Origin: RGIG1828 sp045586905
GTDB taxonomy: Bacteria > Bacillota > Clostridia > UMGS1810
Direction of reading: 5' to 3'
Length of the DNA stretch: 31,269 nucleotides
NCBI GenBank assembly: GCA_045586905.1
Contig: JAZNBF010000063.1
Span: 1-31,269, forward strand
Shown here piece by piece: positions 7,648 through 16,132 of this stretch. Numbering within the stretch: the first letter of the stretch is position 1; each line of letters opens with the position of its first letter. Made by a program: the position numbers and the translations under genes. Under the pieces are notes generated by a model that was not told the DNA's origin, did no database searches, and was given only the letters and a program-made list of their open reading frames with translations.

Positions 7648-8913
7648 ATGAAAAAATTAACAGCTGTGGTAATTGGATATGGAATGCGGGGGCAGGCATA
7701 TGCGCAATATGCCATCGACAACCCGGAAAAGCTTTCAATAGTTGCAGTGGCAGACATTGAAAAGGATCGTCTGGAACTTGCCAAGAGAAATCATAACATC
7801 AGTGACGATATGCTTTTTCACACTTGGGAAGATATCGTAAAACAGCCTAAACTTGCTGATTTTGCAATCATATCAACACAGGACGATTTGCACACCGGAC
7901 CTGCCATAAAGTGCATGGAGCTTGGATATGACCTCCTTTTGGAAAAACCTATGGCACAAAATGCAAAAGAGTGCAAAGAGATTTATGAAGCAAGCGAAAA
8001 ATACGGCAGAAAAGTCATCGTGTGCCATGTTTTGAGATTTACTCAGTTCTGGAGAACCATAAAAACAATTATTGACCGGGGCGAAATTGGCAGACCTATG
8101 TCGATGATACATATGGAAAATGTGGGAATTATGCATCAAAGTCATAGCTTTGTTCGTGGCAACTGGCGCAATAGTGTCGAGTCGTCTCCCATGATTCTGG
8201 CAAAATCGTGTCATGATATGGACATTATGCAATGGGTAATCGGTAAACCATGCAAAAAGATTCAGTCGTTTGGCGATGTTACATATTTCAACAAGTCCAA
8301 CCAGCCACAAGGAGCTCCGGACCGCTGTGCAGATGCATGCCCATACGCTGAAAGTTGCATTTTTGAGCCCGTTCGCTATTATACACAATGGAAAGAAAAC
8401 CCCTGGCGCGACACTGTTGCCAACAAAGTCGGTGCAACCGATGAGGATATCATTGAAGCTCTGAAAACCGGGCCCTACGGCAGATGTGTTTTTGCATGTG
8501 ACAATGATGTTGTTGATCACCAGGTTGTTAATATAGAGTTCGAGGGTGGTTGTACTGCATCATTTACAATGAGTGCTTTTAACAAAGGCGGCAGATTCAC
8601 TAAAATATTTGGTGACAAAGGTGAAATGGATGCCAATATGGAAACTGATGTTATAACTGTTTATAATTTTAAAACCAAAGAAACAAAAAAATATGAGCTT
8701 GAAAAAATCGATGAAACAATTTCTTCCGGTCATGCCGGCGGAGATACTGGCATAATGGAAGACCTTTTGGATTATTTTGGTGAAAACAAAGCATCAGACT
8801 CCGTTTGCAGTCTTTATACATCATATATGAATCATTTAATGTCTTTTGCTGCAGAGGAATCAAGACTAAATGACAGCATTGTAAATCTTGACGATTTTTC
8901 CAATAATATATAA
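7648..8913 (+). CDS. Gfo/Idh/MocA-family oxidoreductase with Cys-rich insert
   Basis: 421 residues, AGGAGG upstream. The N-terminal Rossmann fold has VVIGYGMRG (7-15), followed by the family signature LEKPMA (98-103) and the catalytic-region motif KSCHDMDIMQW (186-196). It should be a cytosolic NAD(P)-dependent sugar or cyclitol dehydrogenase. It is longer than the two other family members in the window because of an insert at about 215-290, which carries Cys227, Cys231, Cys237 and then Cys280 and Cys284 (RCADACPYAESC and GRCVFACDNDVVDHQ). That pattern recalls a metal-binding knuckle and is seen in a subgroup of these oxidoreductases. The exact substrate is unknown. Confidence 0.9.
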   Translation: MKKLTAVVIGYGMRGQAYAQYAIDNPEKLSIVAVADIEKDRLELAKRNHNISDDMLFHTWEDIVKQPKLADFAIISTQDDLHTGPAIKCMELGYDLLLEKPMAQNAKECKEIYEASEKYGRKVIVCHVLRFTQFWRTIKTIIDRGEIGRPMSMIHMENVGIMHQSHSFVRGNWRNSVESSPMILAKSCHDMDIMQWVIGKPCKKIQSFGDVTYFNKSNQPQGAPDRCADACPYAESCIFEPVRYYTQWKENPWRDTVANKVGATDEDIIEALKTGPYGRCVFACDNDVVDHQVVNIEFEGGCTASFTMSAFNKGGRFTKIFGDKGEMDANMETDVITVYNFKTKETKKYELEKIDETISSGHAGGDTGIMEDLLDYFGENKASDSVCSLYTSYMNHLMSFAAEESRLNDSIVNLDDFSNNI

Positions 8914-8939
8914 AACCGAGAAAGAGAGGCTTACAAACT

Positions 8940-10910
8940 ATGAAAAAGCCAAAAATACTCATGTTTGGAATAGACGGTGTTTCCGCTTTTCACATAAAAA
9001 ATCAGGTTGCAAAAGGAAAGCTTCCCGGTTTTGCCCGACTTATGAAAAATGGTGTATTCTTTGACGATATGATGTCGGTTTTCCCTACAATATCGCCAAC
9101 TTGTTGGCATTCCATTTATACAGGTGCTGTTCCTAAGGTTCACGGGGCGGTGTGTGAGATGATTCACCGTCCCGGTGATAAGCCTTGGCATTTTGGCACA
9201 TCTTACAATGATGCAAATATGCACGCCGACAGAATGTGGGATGCAGTAGCCCGAGAAGGTGGAAAGTCACTTCTTATTAACCTTCTGGGCGGAGGAGCAA
9301 ATGACAGAAACAAGGTCACTTCCGTTAAATGCACAGTGTCATCACATACTCCCGACAAGCCTGCTGCCGACTGCGATATTACAGGTGTGCCTCAGCAGTA
9401 TTTCTCGGTGAGAAAAATCGAAGGCACTCCCCTTTATGCTCACAGCGTATCGATGCCGTCAGGCGGATGGAAAAATGTGGATAACGAAAGTGTGAAACAT
9501 TCTTTCAAAAGAGCCGACCAAATGCGCAAAACAATTGACGAAAAAGACCTTGGCGACTGGAAGCTGTTTGAGAGCGAAGATGTGAAAGCTATGGATGAAA
9601 ACACTTTTATATTTAAAGTAATTCAGAATGCTCCCCGATTCAATCCTAATGAAACAGAGCCTTTTTCATGGACTCTCATCGTAGAAAACGATGGTGTAAA
9701 AATTGGTGAAACCAAAGAAGATGCACAAAAAAACCGTCTTGTCAGAAAGCACGAATGGTCTGATGTTTTCCAGAGAAAGCTTAAAACAGAGACGGGCGAA
9801 TATGCCATTTTCAATTTCAGAGCGTATTGTGAACAGTTTGACAGCGAAAATGAAATATACGGCATTTATGTGACCGCTTCAAGAAACCTTCTCAAAGAGA
9901 TTGAGCCAAAAAGCAAAGCAGAGTCAATAATGAAAATCCCGGAAATTGACACTGTGTGCTATGGTGATATGGCAATAAATGCCGACAAGTTTTTTGAAAG
10001 TCTCGAATTTAAATTTGCATGGCATGAAAAGCTTATAGAAGATGTTATCAAAAACGATGACTACGACCTGATATTTGACTATTTTGGCACAACAGACTCG
10101 GTTAATCATTCGGAGCTTGCAGCCTATTGTGACCTTGTGAATGTAAATGTTACCAACACCAAATACTACACTCACGAAAGAGCTGTGTCAGACTATGAAC
10201 GTCTCTACAAACTTGTAGACAAACACCTTTCGTGGCTTTGTGATAATGCTGCGGATGATGACACCATCATCGCCGTTTGTGCCGACCATGGTGCAATAGC
10301 GACAACAGATGATTATTTCCCGATGGAAATTCTCCATAATGCAGGTCTGACAACATATACTGATTATGATTTCAACAATCTCAGCTGGCGCAACGAGGGC
10401 ATTGACTGGTCAAAAACAAAGGCATATTGCATGGGAAGTTGCTATGTCAATGTAAACCTCAAAGGCAGAGAACCCTGCGGTATTGTTGAACCTGAAGATT
10501 ATGAAAAGGTAGTGAAAGAAATCATTGTTGCGCTTCATGACTACGGTGCAACCCACGCGGGCACTCACAGAGGCGAATTTGCATTCGCAGTACCCGGCGA
10601 TCAGGCAGGATTTTTGGGCCTTGGCGGAGAATGTTGCGGTGATGTTGTGTTTGGTGTTATGGGCGGAGAAATCGGCGGATATTTCGGCGATGTACACGCG
10701 GTACAAATTCCGTCTGCAAAAAACAAATACAGTGATGAACGCCCCGTTTGTATCATGAGCGGTAAAGGATTTAAAAAAGATCATCTTCTCACACGCCCCA
10801 CAGACCTTACAGATATTGCCCCAACTGTTTTACATGCATCAGGCTATTTGCAAACCGAAGATGCCACAGGCGGAATTGTATTTCAGGCATTTGAAAACAA
10901 AAACAAATAA
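8940..10910 (+). CDS. Alkaline-phosphatase superfamily phosphodiesterase
   Basis: 656 residues, ATG at 8940, 26 bp after the dehydrogenase. It belongs to the type I phosphodiesterase/nucleotide pyrophosphatase branch: MFGIDGVSAF (8-17, first metal Asp12), FPTISPTCWHSIYTG (48-62, nucleophile Ser52 or Thr50), FGTTDSVNHS (around 385-395, metal Asp and His) and CADHGA (around 447-452, second Asp-His metal pair). The large middle insertion (about 110-330) is not recognised. There is no signal peptide, so it acts in the cytosol, perhaps on a phospho- or phosphonate-substituted sugar or a nucleotide sugar. Superfamily firm, substrate unknown. Confidence 0.82.
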   Translation: MKKPKILMFGIDGVSAFHIKNQVAKGKLPGFARLMKNGVFFDDMMSVFPTISPTCWHSIYTGAVPKVHGAVCEMIHRPGDKPWHFGTSYNDANMHADRMWDAVAREGGKSLLINLLGGGANDRNKVTSVKCTVSSHTPDKPAADCDITGVPQQYFSVRKIEGTPLYAHSVSMPSGGWKNVDNESVKHSFKRADQMRKTIDEKDLGDWKLFESEDVKAMDENTFIFKVIQNAPRFNPNETEPFSWTLIVENDGVKIGETKEDAQKNRLVRKHEWSDVFQRKLKTETGEYAIFNFRAYCEQFDSENEIYGIYVTASRNLLKEIEPKSKAESIMKIPEIDTVCYGDMAINADKFFESLEFKFAWHEKLIEDVIKNDDYDLIFDYFGTTDSVNHSELAAYCDLVNVNVTNTKYYTHERAVSDYERLYKLVDKHLSWLCDNAADDDTIIAVCADHGAIATTDDYFPMEILHNAGLTTYTDYDFNNLSWRNEGIDWSKTKAYCMGSCYVNVNLKGREPCGIVEPEDYEKVVKEIIVALHDYGATHAGTHRGEFAFAVPGDQAGFLGLGGECCGDVVFGVMGGEIGGYFGDVHAVQIPSAKNKYSDERPVCIMSGKGFKKDHLLTRPTDLTDIAPTVLHASGYLQTEDATGGIVFQAFENKNK

Positions 10911-10928
10911 TTACGGAGGAAAAAGCTT

Positions 10929-13025
10929 GTGAACAAAAAAGAAAACAACTATAATTTCAGGAAAAGACTTCTCGAAGTTCACGAAAAAAACATACGTAAC
11001 TATGACATAAAGCCTGAGCCCAACAGCTTTGAAATATGCGACGGTCTCATCGTATATGTTGATGAAAATGCCGACGATGTTGTTCTTACAGCAGCTCGTG
11101 ATTTTGTGGACTATATGTTTATCTCTCAAAATGTTTCGTTGGCACTGAAAAAAGGAAAAGCTCATTTCCCGTGCATAAATCTTCGCCTTGCATCTGATGC
11201 AGGAGTTGATCTCAAAAAGGCTTCGGGATACAGAGGATTTTTGATAGAGACAAACGAAAACGGAATGTTTGTGTATGGCAACGACAGCCGTGGTATTGCT
11301 CAGGGTGTATACTATGCAGAAGACATTATGACAATGGCTAAATCACCATACCTGAAATTTGGCTCTACATATCTTAAAAGTATGTTTTCGCCTCAGATGG
11401 TTCATTCAGGGTATGCACTCGATGAATATCCGAATGAACATCTTTCGGCAATTGCCCACGAAGGCAGAGACGCCATTTTGGTGTTTGCAGAAGGACCCAA
11501 TAAGTCGCCCAAAGGTTATATGGATTTTAATGAACTTGTATACAGAGCAGCAAAGTACGGAATCGATGTATATGCATACAGCTACATACAAAGTAAAATG
11601 CATCCTCTTGACGAGGGCGCTGATGAATATTATGAATCGACCTATGGTGAGCTTTTCAGAAAATGCCCCGGCCTTAAAGGCGTATTTTTAGTAGGTGAGT
11701 CGGTGACTTTCCCAAGCCGAGACCCACATGTACACTTCGGTGCTCGCGTTGCGGGCAAAAGCGAAATCCCCACCGATAAAATTGATCCGGGCTGGTATCC
11801 ATGCTGTGACTATCCGGAGTGGATAAATATGGCCAAAAAACATGTGCGCAAATACAGTCCCGATGCTGACATCATATTCTGTTCCTACAACTGGGCTCAA
11901 AGACCTGAAGCGGAAAGGGTAAAGCTCATAGACTCTCTCCCAAAAGATATTACTCTTCTTGCAATGTTCACTGTAAGTCATGAATTTAAAATAGGTGATG
12001 CCCTATACTCTATACACGACTATTCAATTTCCCGTGTAGGCTGCAGCAAATATTTTGAATCTGAAGCAAAAGCGGCAAAGAGAAACGGTATTAAGCTTTA
12101 TTCCATGACAAACTCAGCAGGACTCACCTGGGACTTTGGCGTTGTGCCGTATCTGCCTTTCCCGCATCAATGGCTATGGCGCTACCGCTATATGATAGAG
12201 GCTCATGATATGTGGGACCTTACAGGCATTATGGAGTGTCATCACTACGGAGTTTTTCCGTCGTTTATCTCAAAACTTTCCAAATTTGCCTATTTGGAAC
12301 CCCGCATGGATATGACAATTATCTTAGAAAAAATTCTCAAAAGTGAATTTGGCAGTGATTGTTATAAAAGGGTTAACGAAGCACTGGTTTTCTGGAGTGA
12401 TGCAATATGCCATCACATCCCCATAAATGCCGACCAGTATGGTGCATTCCGCGTGGGACCGTCGTATCCCTTCTGCTACATAAAAACAGTAGAAATCCCC
12501 GATCTTCCTCATGCTCTGTGGGGCAACAAAATCTGTCTCCCAAGCTACATTGACCAGGATGACGGCACTCATATTATACCACTCACTCCGATTGCAATAG
12601 AGGGCGAAATTGCCGAGCTTGAAAAAATGAAAAAGAGCTTTGAAGATGGTCTTGATATTTTAAAATCAATAGAAAACCCATGTGACAAACTTCTTATGCT
12701 GATAAATCTCGGTGAATTTTTGTATCGCTCAACCATAACCGGTATCAACGCAAAAAAATGGTGCAATCTTAAAAACAAAACAAGGGCCGAATCGTCAAAA
12801 GAAAAAATGAAAATACTCTTTGACGAGATGGAAACTCTTCTTTTGGAAGAAAAAGAAAATGCCCGTCTTACCATAGATATCGTAAACAAGGATTCCCGTC
12901 TCGGATGGGAACCGTCTATGGAATATATGACAGACGAAGAGCACCTTTTGTGGAAAATGAAACTTGTAGATTATGTTATAAACACAGAACTCAAAAATGC
13001 AAGAATCAATCTTGGCGTTTCATGA
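10929..13025 (+). CDS. Putative glycoside hydrolase, GH20/GH67-like layout, family unassigned
   Basis: 698 residues from GTG at 10929, nine bases after GGAGG. Residues about 35-135 form an alpha/beta domain with GFLIETNENGMFVYGNDSRG (103-122) and then GVYYAEDI, the pattern of the non-catalytic N-terminal domain of GH20, GH67 and GH84-type enzymes that places the chain next to a TIM barrel. The barrel (about 155-480) has VFLVGES (252-258, Glu258 a candidate catalytic residue) and YSMTNSAGLTWDFG (391-404). Residues 520-698 are helical. No canonical GH20 Asp-Glu pair is obvious, so I do not name the family. No signal peptide. Its central place in the operon suggests it cleaves the pathway's glycoside. 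Confidence 0.6.
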   Translation: MNKKENNYNFRKRLLEVHEKNIRNYDIKPEPNSFEICDGLIVYVDENADDVVLTAARDFVDYMFISQNVSLALKKGKAHFPCINLRLASDAGVDLKKASGYRGFLIETNENGMFVYGNDSRGIAQGVYYAEDIMTMAKSPYLKFGSTYLKSMFSPQMVHSGYALDEYPNEHLSAIAHEGRDAILVFAEGPNKSPKGYMDFNELVYRAAKYGIDVYAYSYIQSKMHPLDEGADEYYESTYGELFRKCPGLKGVFLVGESVTFPSRDPHVHFGARVAGKSEIPTDKIDPGWYPCCDYPEWINMAKKHVRKYSPDADIIFCSYNWAQRPEAERVKLIDSLPKDITLLAMFTVSHEFKIGDALYSIHDYSISRVGCSKYFESEAKAAKRNGIKLYSMTNSAGLTWDFGVVPYLPFPHQWLWRYRYMIEAHDMWDLTGIMECHHYGVFPSFISKLSKFAYLEPRMDMTIILEKILKSEFGSDCYKRVNEALVFWSDAICHHIPINADQYGAFRVGPSYPFCYIKTVEIPDLPHALWGNKICLPSYIDQDDGTHIIPLTPIAIEGEIAELEKMKKSFEDGLDILKSIENPCDKLLMLINLGEFLYRSTITGINAKKWCNLKNKTRAESSKEKMKILFDEMETLLLEEKENARLTIDIVNKDSRLGWEPSMEYMTDEEHLLWKMKLVDYVINTELKNARINLGVS

Positions 13026-13058
13026 TTATAGAATATAATACAGAAAGGATGTATCAAT

Positions 13059-13874
13059 ATGAAACTTGGAGTATTAATACTTTTTGACAGTCCCGATGTA
13101 GACACCAAATTCAAACAGGTGGCAGACTATGGATTTCACTCATGTCAGCTTTGCTGTTGGGATATGTCTCTTTACACCGATGAAATGGCAGAAAAAATAA
13201 AGGCGGCAATGAAAAAATATGATGTCAGCATATCCACTCTCTGGGCAGGCTGGTCAGGTCCTCAGGTGTGGAATCCGTTTGACGGTCCGACAACTCTCGG
13301 CATAGTACCGCCCGAATACCGTGCTATGAGAATGAAAGAGCTTATGATGGGTTCCGATTTTGCCAAAAAACTTGGTGTGGATAAGGTTGCCACCCATGTC
13401 GGTTTTATCCCTGAAAATCCCGGCACAGAGGTCTATAAATCACTTGTTAATTCTATTAGATATCTGGCTGAACACTACAAAAATAACGGCCAGTCATTCC
13501 TTTTTGAAACCGGTCAGGAAACACCCATCACTCTTCTTCGTACCATCGAAGAAGTTGGAACCGGCAATCTCGGCATCAACCTTGATCCGTCAAATCTTAT
13601 CACCTACGGAAAAGGAAATCCCATCGATGCCCTTGGAGTTTTTGGCAAATATGTTATGGATGTGCATGCAAAAGATGGTGTATATCCTGTCACAGGTACC
13701 CAAAACGGCGAAGAAACTCCAATAGGTCAGGGTATGGTAAACTTCCCTGAATTTATCAAAAAGCTGAAAGAAATCGGCTATGACGCTACCCTCACCATAG
13801 AACGTGAGATAACTGGCGAACAGCAGATTAAAGATATTAAAGAAGCAAAAATTTATCTGGAGGAATTAATATGA
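13059..13874 (+). CDS. Sugar phosphate isomerase/epimerase, xylose-isomerase-like TIM barrel
   Basis: 271 residues, AGAAAGGATG upstream of the ATG at 13059. It matches the AP-endonuclease-2/xylose-isomerase-like TIM-barrel family (Pfam AP_endonuc_2). Putative metal ligands are in the usual order: Glu150 (FLFETGQE), Asp176 (NLDPSN), His203 (DVHAKDG) and Glu248 (TIERE), with His113 (THVGF) earlier. Relatives isomerise or epimerise ketoses or inositol intermediates, or dehydrate keto-sugars. Its stop codon overlaps the start of the next dehydrogenase (ATGA), which implies coupled translation and a shared pathway. Confidence 0.87.
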   Translation: MKLGVLILFDSPDVDTKFKQVADYGFHSCQLCCWDMSLYTDEMAEKIKAAMKKYDVSISTLWAGWSGPQVWNPFDGPTTLGIVPPEYRAMRMKELMMGSDFAKKLGVDKVATHVGFIPENPGTEVYKSLVNSIRYLAEHYKNNGQSFLFETGQETPITLLRTIEEVGTGNLGINLDPSNLITYGKGNPIDALGVFGKYVMDVHAKDGVYPVTGTQNGEETPIGQGMVNFPEFIKKLKEIGYDATLTIEREITGEQQIKDIKEAKIYLEELI

Positions 13875-14839
13875 CAAAAGTAGCACTGATTGGTTTTGGC
13901 GGCATTGGCTTTGTTCACTATTGTTCTTACAAAAGAATCAAAGACGCAGAGATAATAGCAATTGCCGATCCCGACATTGAAAAACTCAAAGAAAAGCTTG
14001 ACGACGACAGCATACACCTTTACACATCAATGGACGAGCTTTTAGAAAACGAATCACCCGATATGGTTGATATCTGCACTCCCACATTTACCCATGCTGA
14101 CCTTAGCATAAAAGCTATGGAGAAAGGTGTGCATGTTCTTTGCGAAAAGCCAATGAGCCTTTATCCCGAAGACTGCCAGAGAATGATTGACGCAAGTGAA
14201 AAATATGACCGTCTTCTTATGATTGCTCATGTGGTACGCTTTGGCAAAGAGGTGCTCTATCTTAAAGATATCATCGACTCAGGAGAACTTGGTGCCATAA
14301 AGCATCTCGATCTCACCCGTATTTCCTACATGCCCGACTGGAGCTGGAACGACTGGATGCGCGACTATGAAAAGAGTGGCGGTTGCCTTGTAGATATGGC
14401 TATTCACGATTTTGATATGGCTCAGTATTTCTTCGGCCTGCCCGAAAAGCTTGGCGGTGTATATCACAAGATGAACGGCGGTAACGACTTTGTCACAGCA
14501 AATCTTATTTATGACGGCTTTGATGTGACAGTTAACGGTGGCTGGTACAGCTGCAAAATTCCTTTCAGAGCAACATTTCTTGCATGCTTTGAAAACGGTT
14601 ACCTCGAGAAAAAAGATGACGAACTTTACAAAAACGGTGAAAAGGTAGAGTTTGAGGTCCTGACAGAAGAAGTTGATGCAGGCATTAACATCTCTTCCAC
14701 CGAAGGCTATAAAGAGGAAATCGAATATTTCATAGGCTGTATAAAATCAGGTACCAAACCCGAAATGGTTATGCCAGAAGGTTCCAAAAACAGTGTAGCT
14801 CTGGCACGTGAGATTGCCAAAAAAGCTGTTTTAATCTGA
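13871..14839 (+). CDS. Gfo/Idh/MocA-family oxidoreductase (second)
   Basis: 322 residues, overlapping the isomerase by 4 bp. ALIGFGGIG (5-13) is the dinucleotide-binding loop, CEKPMS (91-96) the family signature, and LVDMAIHDFDMAQ (173-185) the substrate-side motif with Asp175 and His179. Size is typical of the family. Predicted to oxidise or reduce a sugar or cyclitol hydroxyl using NAD(P). It differs clearly from the first family member by lacking the Cys-rich insert. Confidence 0.92.
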   Translation: MTKVALIGFGGIGFVHYCSYKRIKDAEIIAIADPDIEKLKEKLDDDSIHLYTSMDELLENESPDMVDICTPTFTHADLSIKAMEKGVHVLCEKPMSLYPEDCQRMIDASEKYDRLLMIAHVVRFGKEVLYLKDIIDSGELGAIKHLDLTRISYMPDWSWNDWMRDYEKSGGCLVDMAIHDFDMAQYFFGLPEKLGGVYHKMNGGNDFVTANLIYDGFDVTVNGGWYSCKIPFRATFLACFENGYLEKKDDELYKNGEKVEFEVLTEEVDAGINISSTEGYKEEIEYFIGCIKSGTKPEMVMPEGSKNSVALAREIAKKAVLI

Positions 14840-14898
14840 TGTTGTCGAAATTTGAATTTTTACGCTGAAGCTGCAAGCTGAATGAAGGAGGATATCAT

Positions 14899-15927
14899 AT
14901 GCTTAGAATCGGTATCGTAGGTTGCGGCAATATTTTCACCATGCACGCAACAAGTGCCCATCATTTGCCAAATGCCGAAATAAAAGGCGTGTGCGACATA
15001 AAAAAAGACAGAGCTGACAGTGCAGCAAAAAAATACGGCTGTGAGGCATATTATGATTATAAAGAAATGATAAACAAAGAAAAAATAGATGTGGTTCACA
15101 TTTGCGTTCCACACTATCTGCACCCTGTCATTTCAAAATATGCCATACAAGCAGGTGTTCATGTGCTTTGTGAGAAGCCGATGAGCATACGTCTTGAAGA
15201 TGCTGTTGAAAATGTTGAACTCGCTGAAAAAAACAATGTCAGATACGGCATAATTTTTCAGTGCAGATACAACGATTCGGCACAATTGGTCAAAAGAAAA
15301 ATCACAGACGGAACTCTTGGCAAAATAATCTCGGCAAGGGTTGTACTCACATGGAGTAAGCCTGATGAATATTATAGTCTCTCCGACTGGAAAGGTACAT
15401 GGGAAAAAGAAGGCGGAGGAGTTTTGATAGATCAGGCAATTCATTCTGTCGATCTGGCAAACTGGTTTATAGATGACGAAATCGAAAGTGTTCAGGCTCA
15501 TTTGTCAAACAGGGGTCACTCGATAATGGAAGTTGATGACACTGCCGAAGGCTTTGTGAGATATAAAGGCGGAGCTACTCTTGCTTTTTGGGCAATGAAC
15601 AACTATGGTTGTGATGAACCCATAGAAATCAGACTTTTGTGTGAGAACGGAAAGGTTATAATGGATTATGACAAAGCAGAAATTATAACAAATGACGGAC
15701 AACACTTCTGTGCACAAACATCTGTCGACCCCAATGTCATATACGAAAACGGCAAAGATTATTGGGGTTTTCAGCACATAAGAGAAATAGCCGATTTTTA
15801 TGATGCAGTCGAAAATGGCAGAGAACCTGCCATAAGCGGCCGCGAAGCACTTAAAATACAGAAACTGATATGCGAAATTTATGAAAAAGGCATAAAGAAT
15901 TTCGAAAAAACACAAAAAACTCCATAA
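14899..15927 (+). CDS. Gfo/Idh/MocA-family oxidoreductase (third)
   Basis: 342 residues, strong AAGGAGG before the ATG at 14899. GIVGCGNI (5-12), CEKPMS (91-96) and LIDQAIHSVDLANWF (176-190, Asp178, His182 and Asp185) identify the family. This is the last gene of the operon and is followed at once by a terminator. Three paralogous dehydrogenases in one operon argue for successive oxidations or an oxidation-reduction (epimerisation) sequence on one sugar rather than redundancy. Confidence 0.92.
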   Translation: MLRIGIVGCGNIFTMHATSAHHLPNAEIKGVCDIKKDRADSAAKKYGCEAYYDYKEMINKEKIDVVHICVPHYLHPVISKYAIQAGVHVLCEKPMSIRLEDAVENVELAEKNNVRYGIIFQCRYNDSAQLVKRKITDGTLGKIISARVVLTWSKPDEYYSLSDWKGTWEKEGGGVLIDQAIHSVDLANWFIDDEIESVQAHLSNRGHSIMEVDDTAEGFVRYKGGATLAFWAMNNYGCDEPIEIRLLCENGKVIMDYDKAEIITNDGQHFCAQTSVDPNVIYENGKDYWGFQHIREIADFYDAVENGREPAISGREALKIQKLICEIYEKGIKNFEKTQKTP

Positions 15928-15939
15928 GACAAATAAAAG

Positions 15940-15976
15940 AAAAGGAAGGGAAACAATAAGTTTTGCCTTCCTTTTT
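15940..15976 (+). terminator. Rho-independent terminator of the first catabolic operon
   Basis: A 10-bp perfect stem (AAAAGGAAGG 15940-15949 with CCTTCCTTTT 15966-15975) continues inwards with AAAC/GTTT and ends in a T run, 13 bp after the last stop codon. Confidence 0.85.
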
Positions 15977-16073
15977 AAAGTGTAAAGATTAAAGGAATTC
16001 ATAAATTTTGCAAAGTCAACAAAATGCTGTTTCCGAAGACAAAAAATACACAAAAAAAGTGAAAAAATGTATT

Positions 16074-16095
16074 TACTTGCAAAGTATGTTATGCT
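16074..16095 (+). promoter_or_regulatory. Promoter and possible operator of the GH3 operon
   Basis: An extended -10 (TGTTATGCT, 16087-16095) has only a poor -35. Directly upstream is a 5-bp inverted repeat TACTT-gca-AAGTA (16074-16086) that could be an operator. Alternatively TTTACT (16072-16077) and TAAACT (16095-16100) with 17 bp between form the promoter. Confidence 0.4.
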
Positions 16096-16132
16096 AAACT
16101 AGCCATATAACTCTAAAGGAGGTTGTTTGCCC

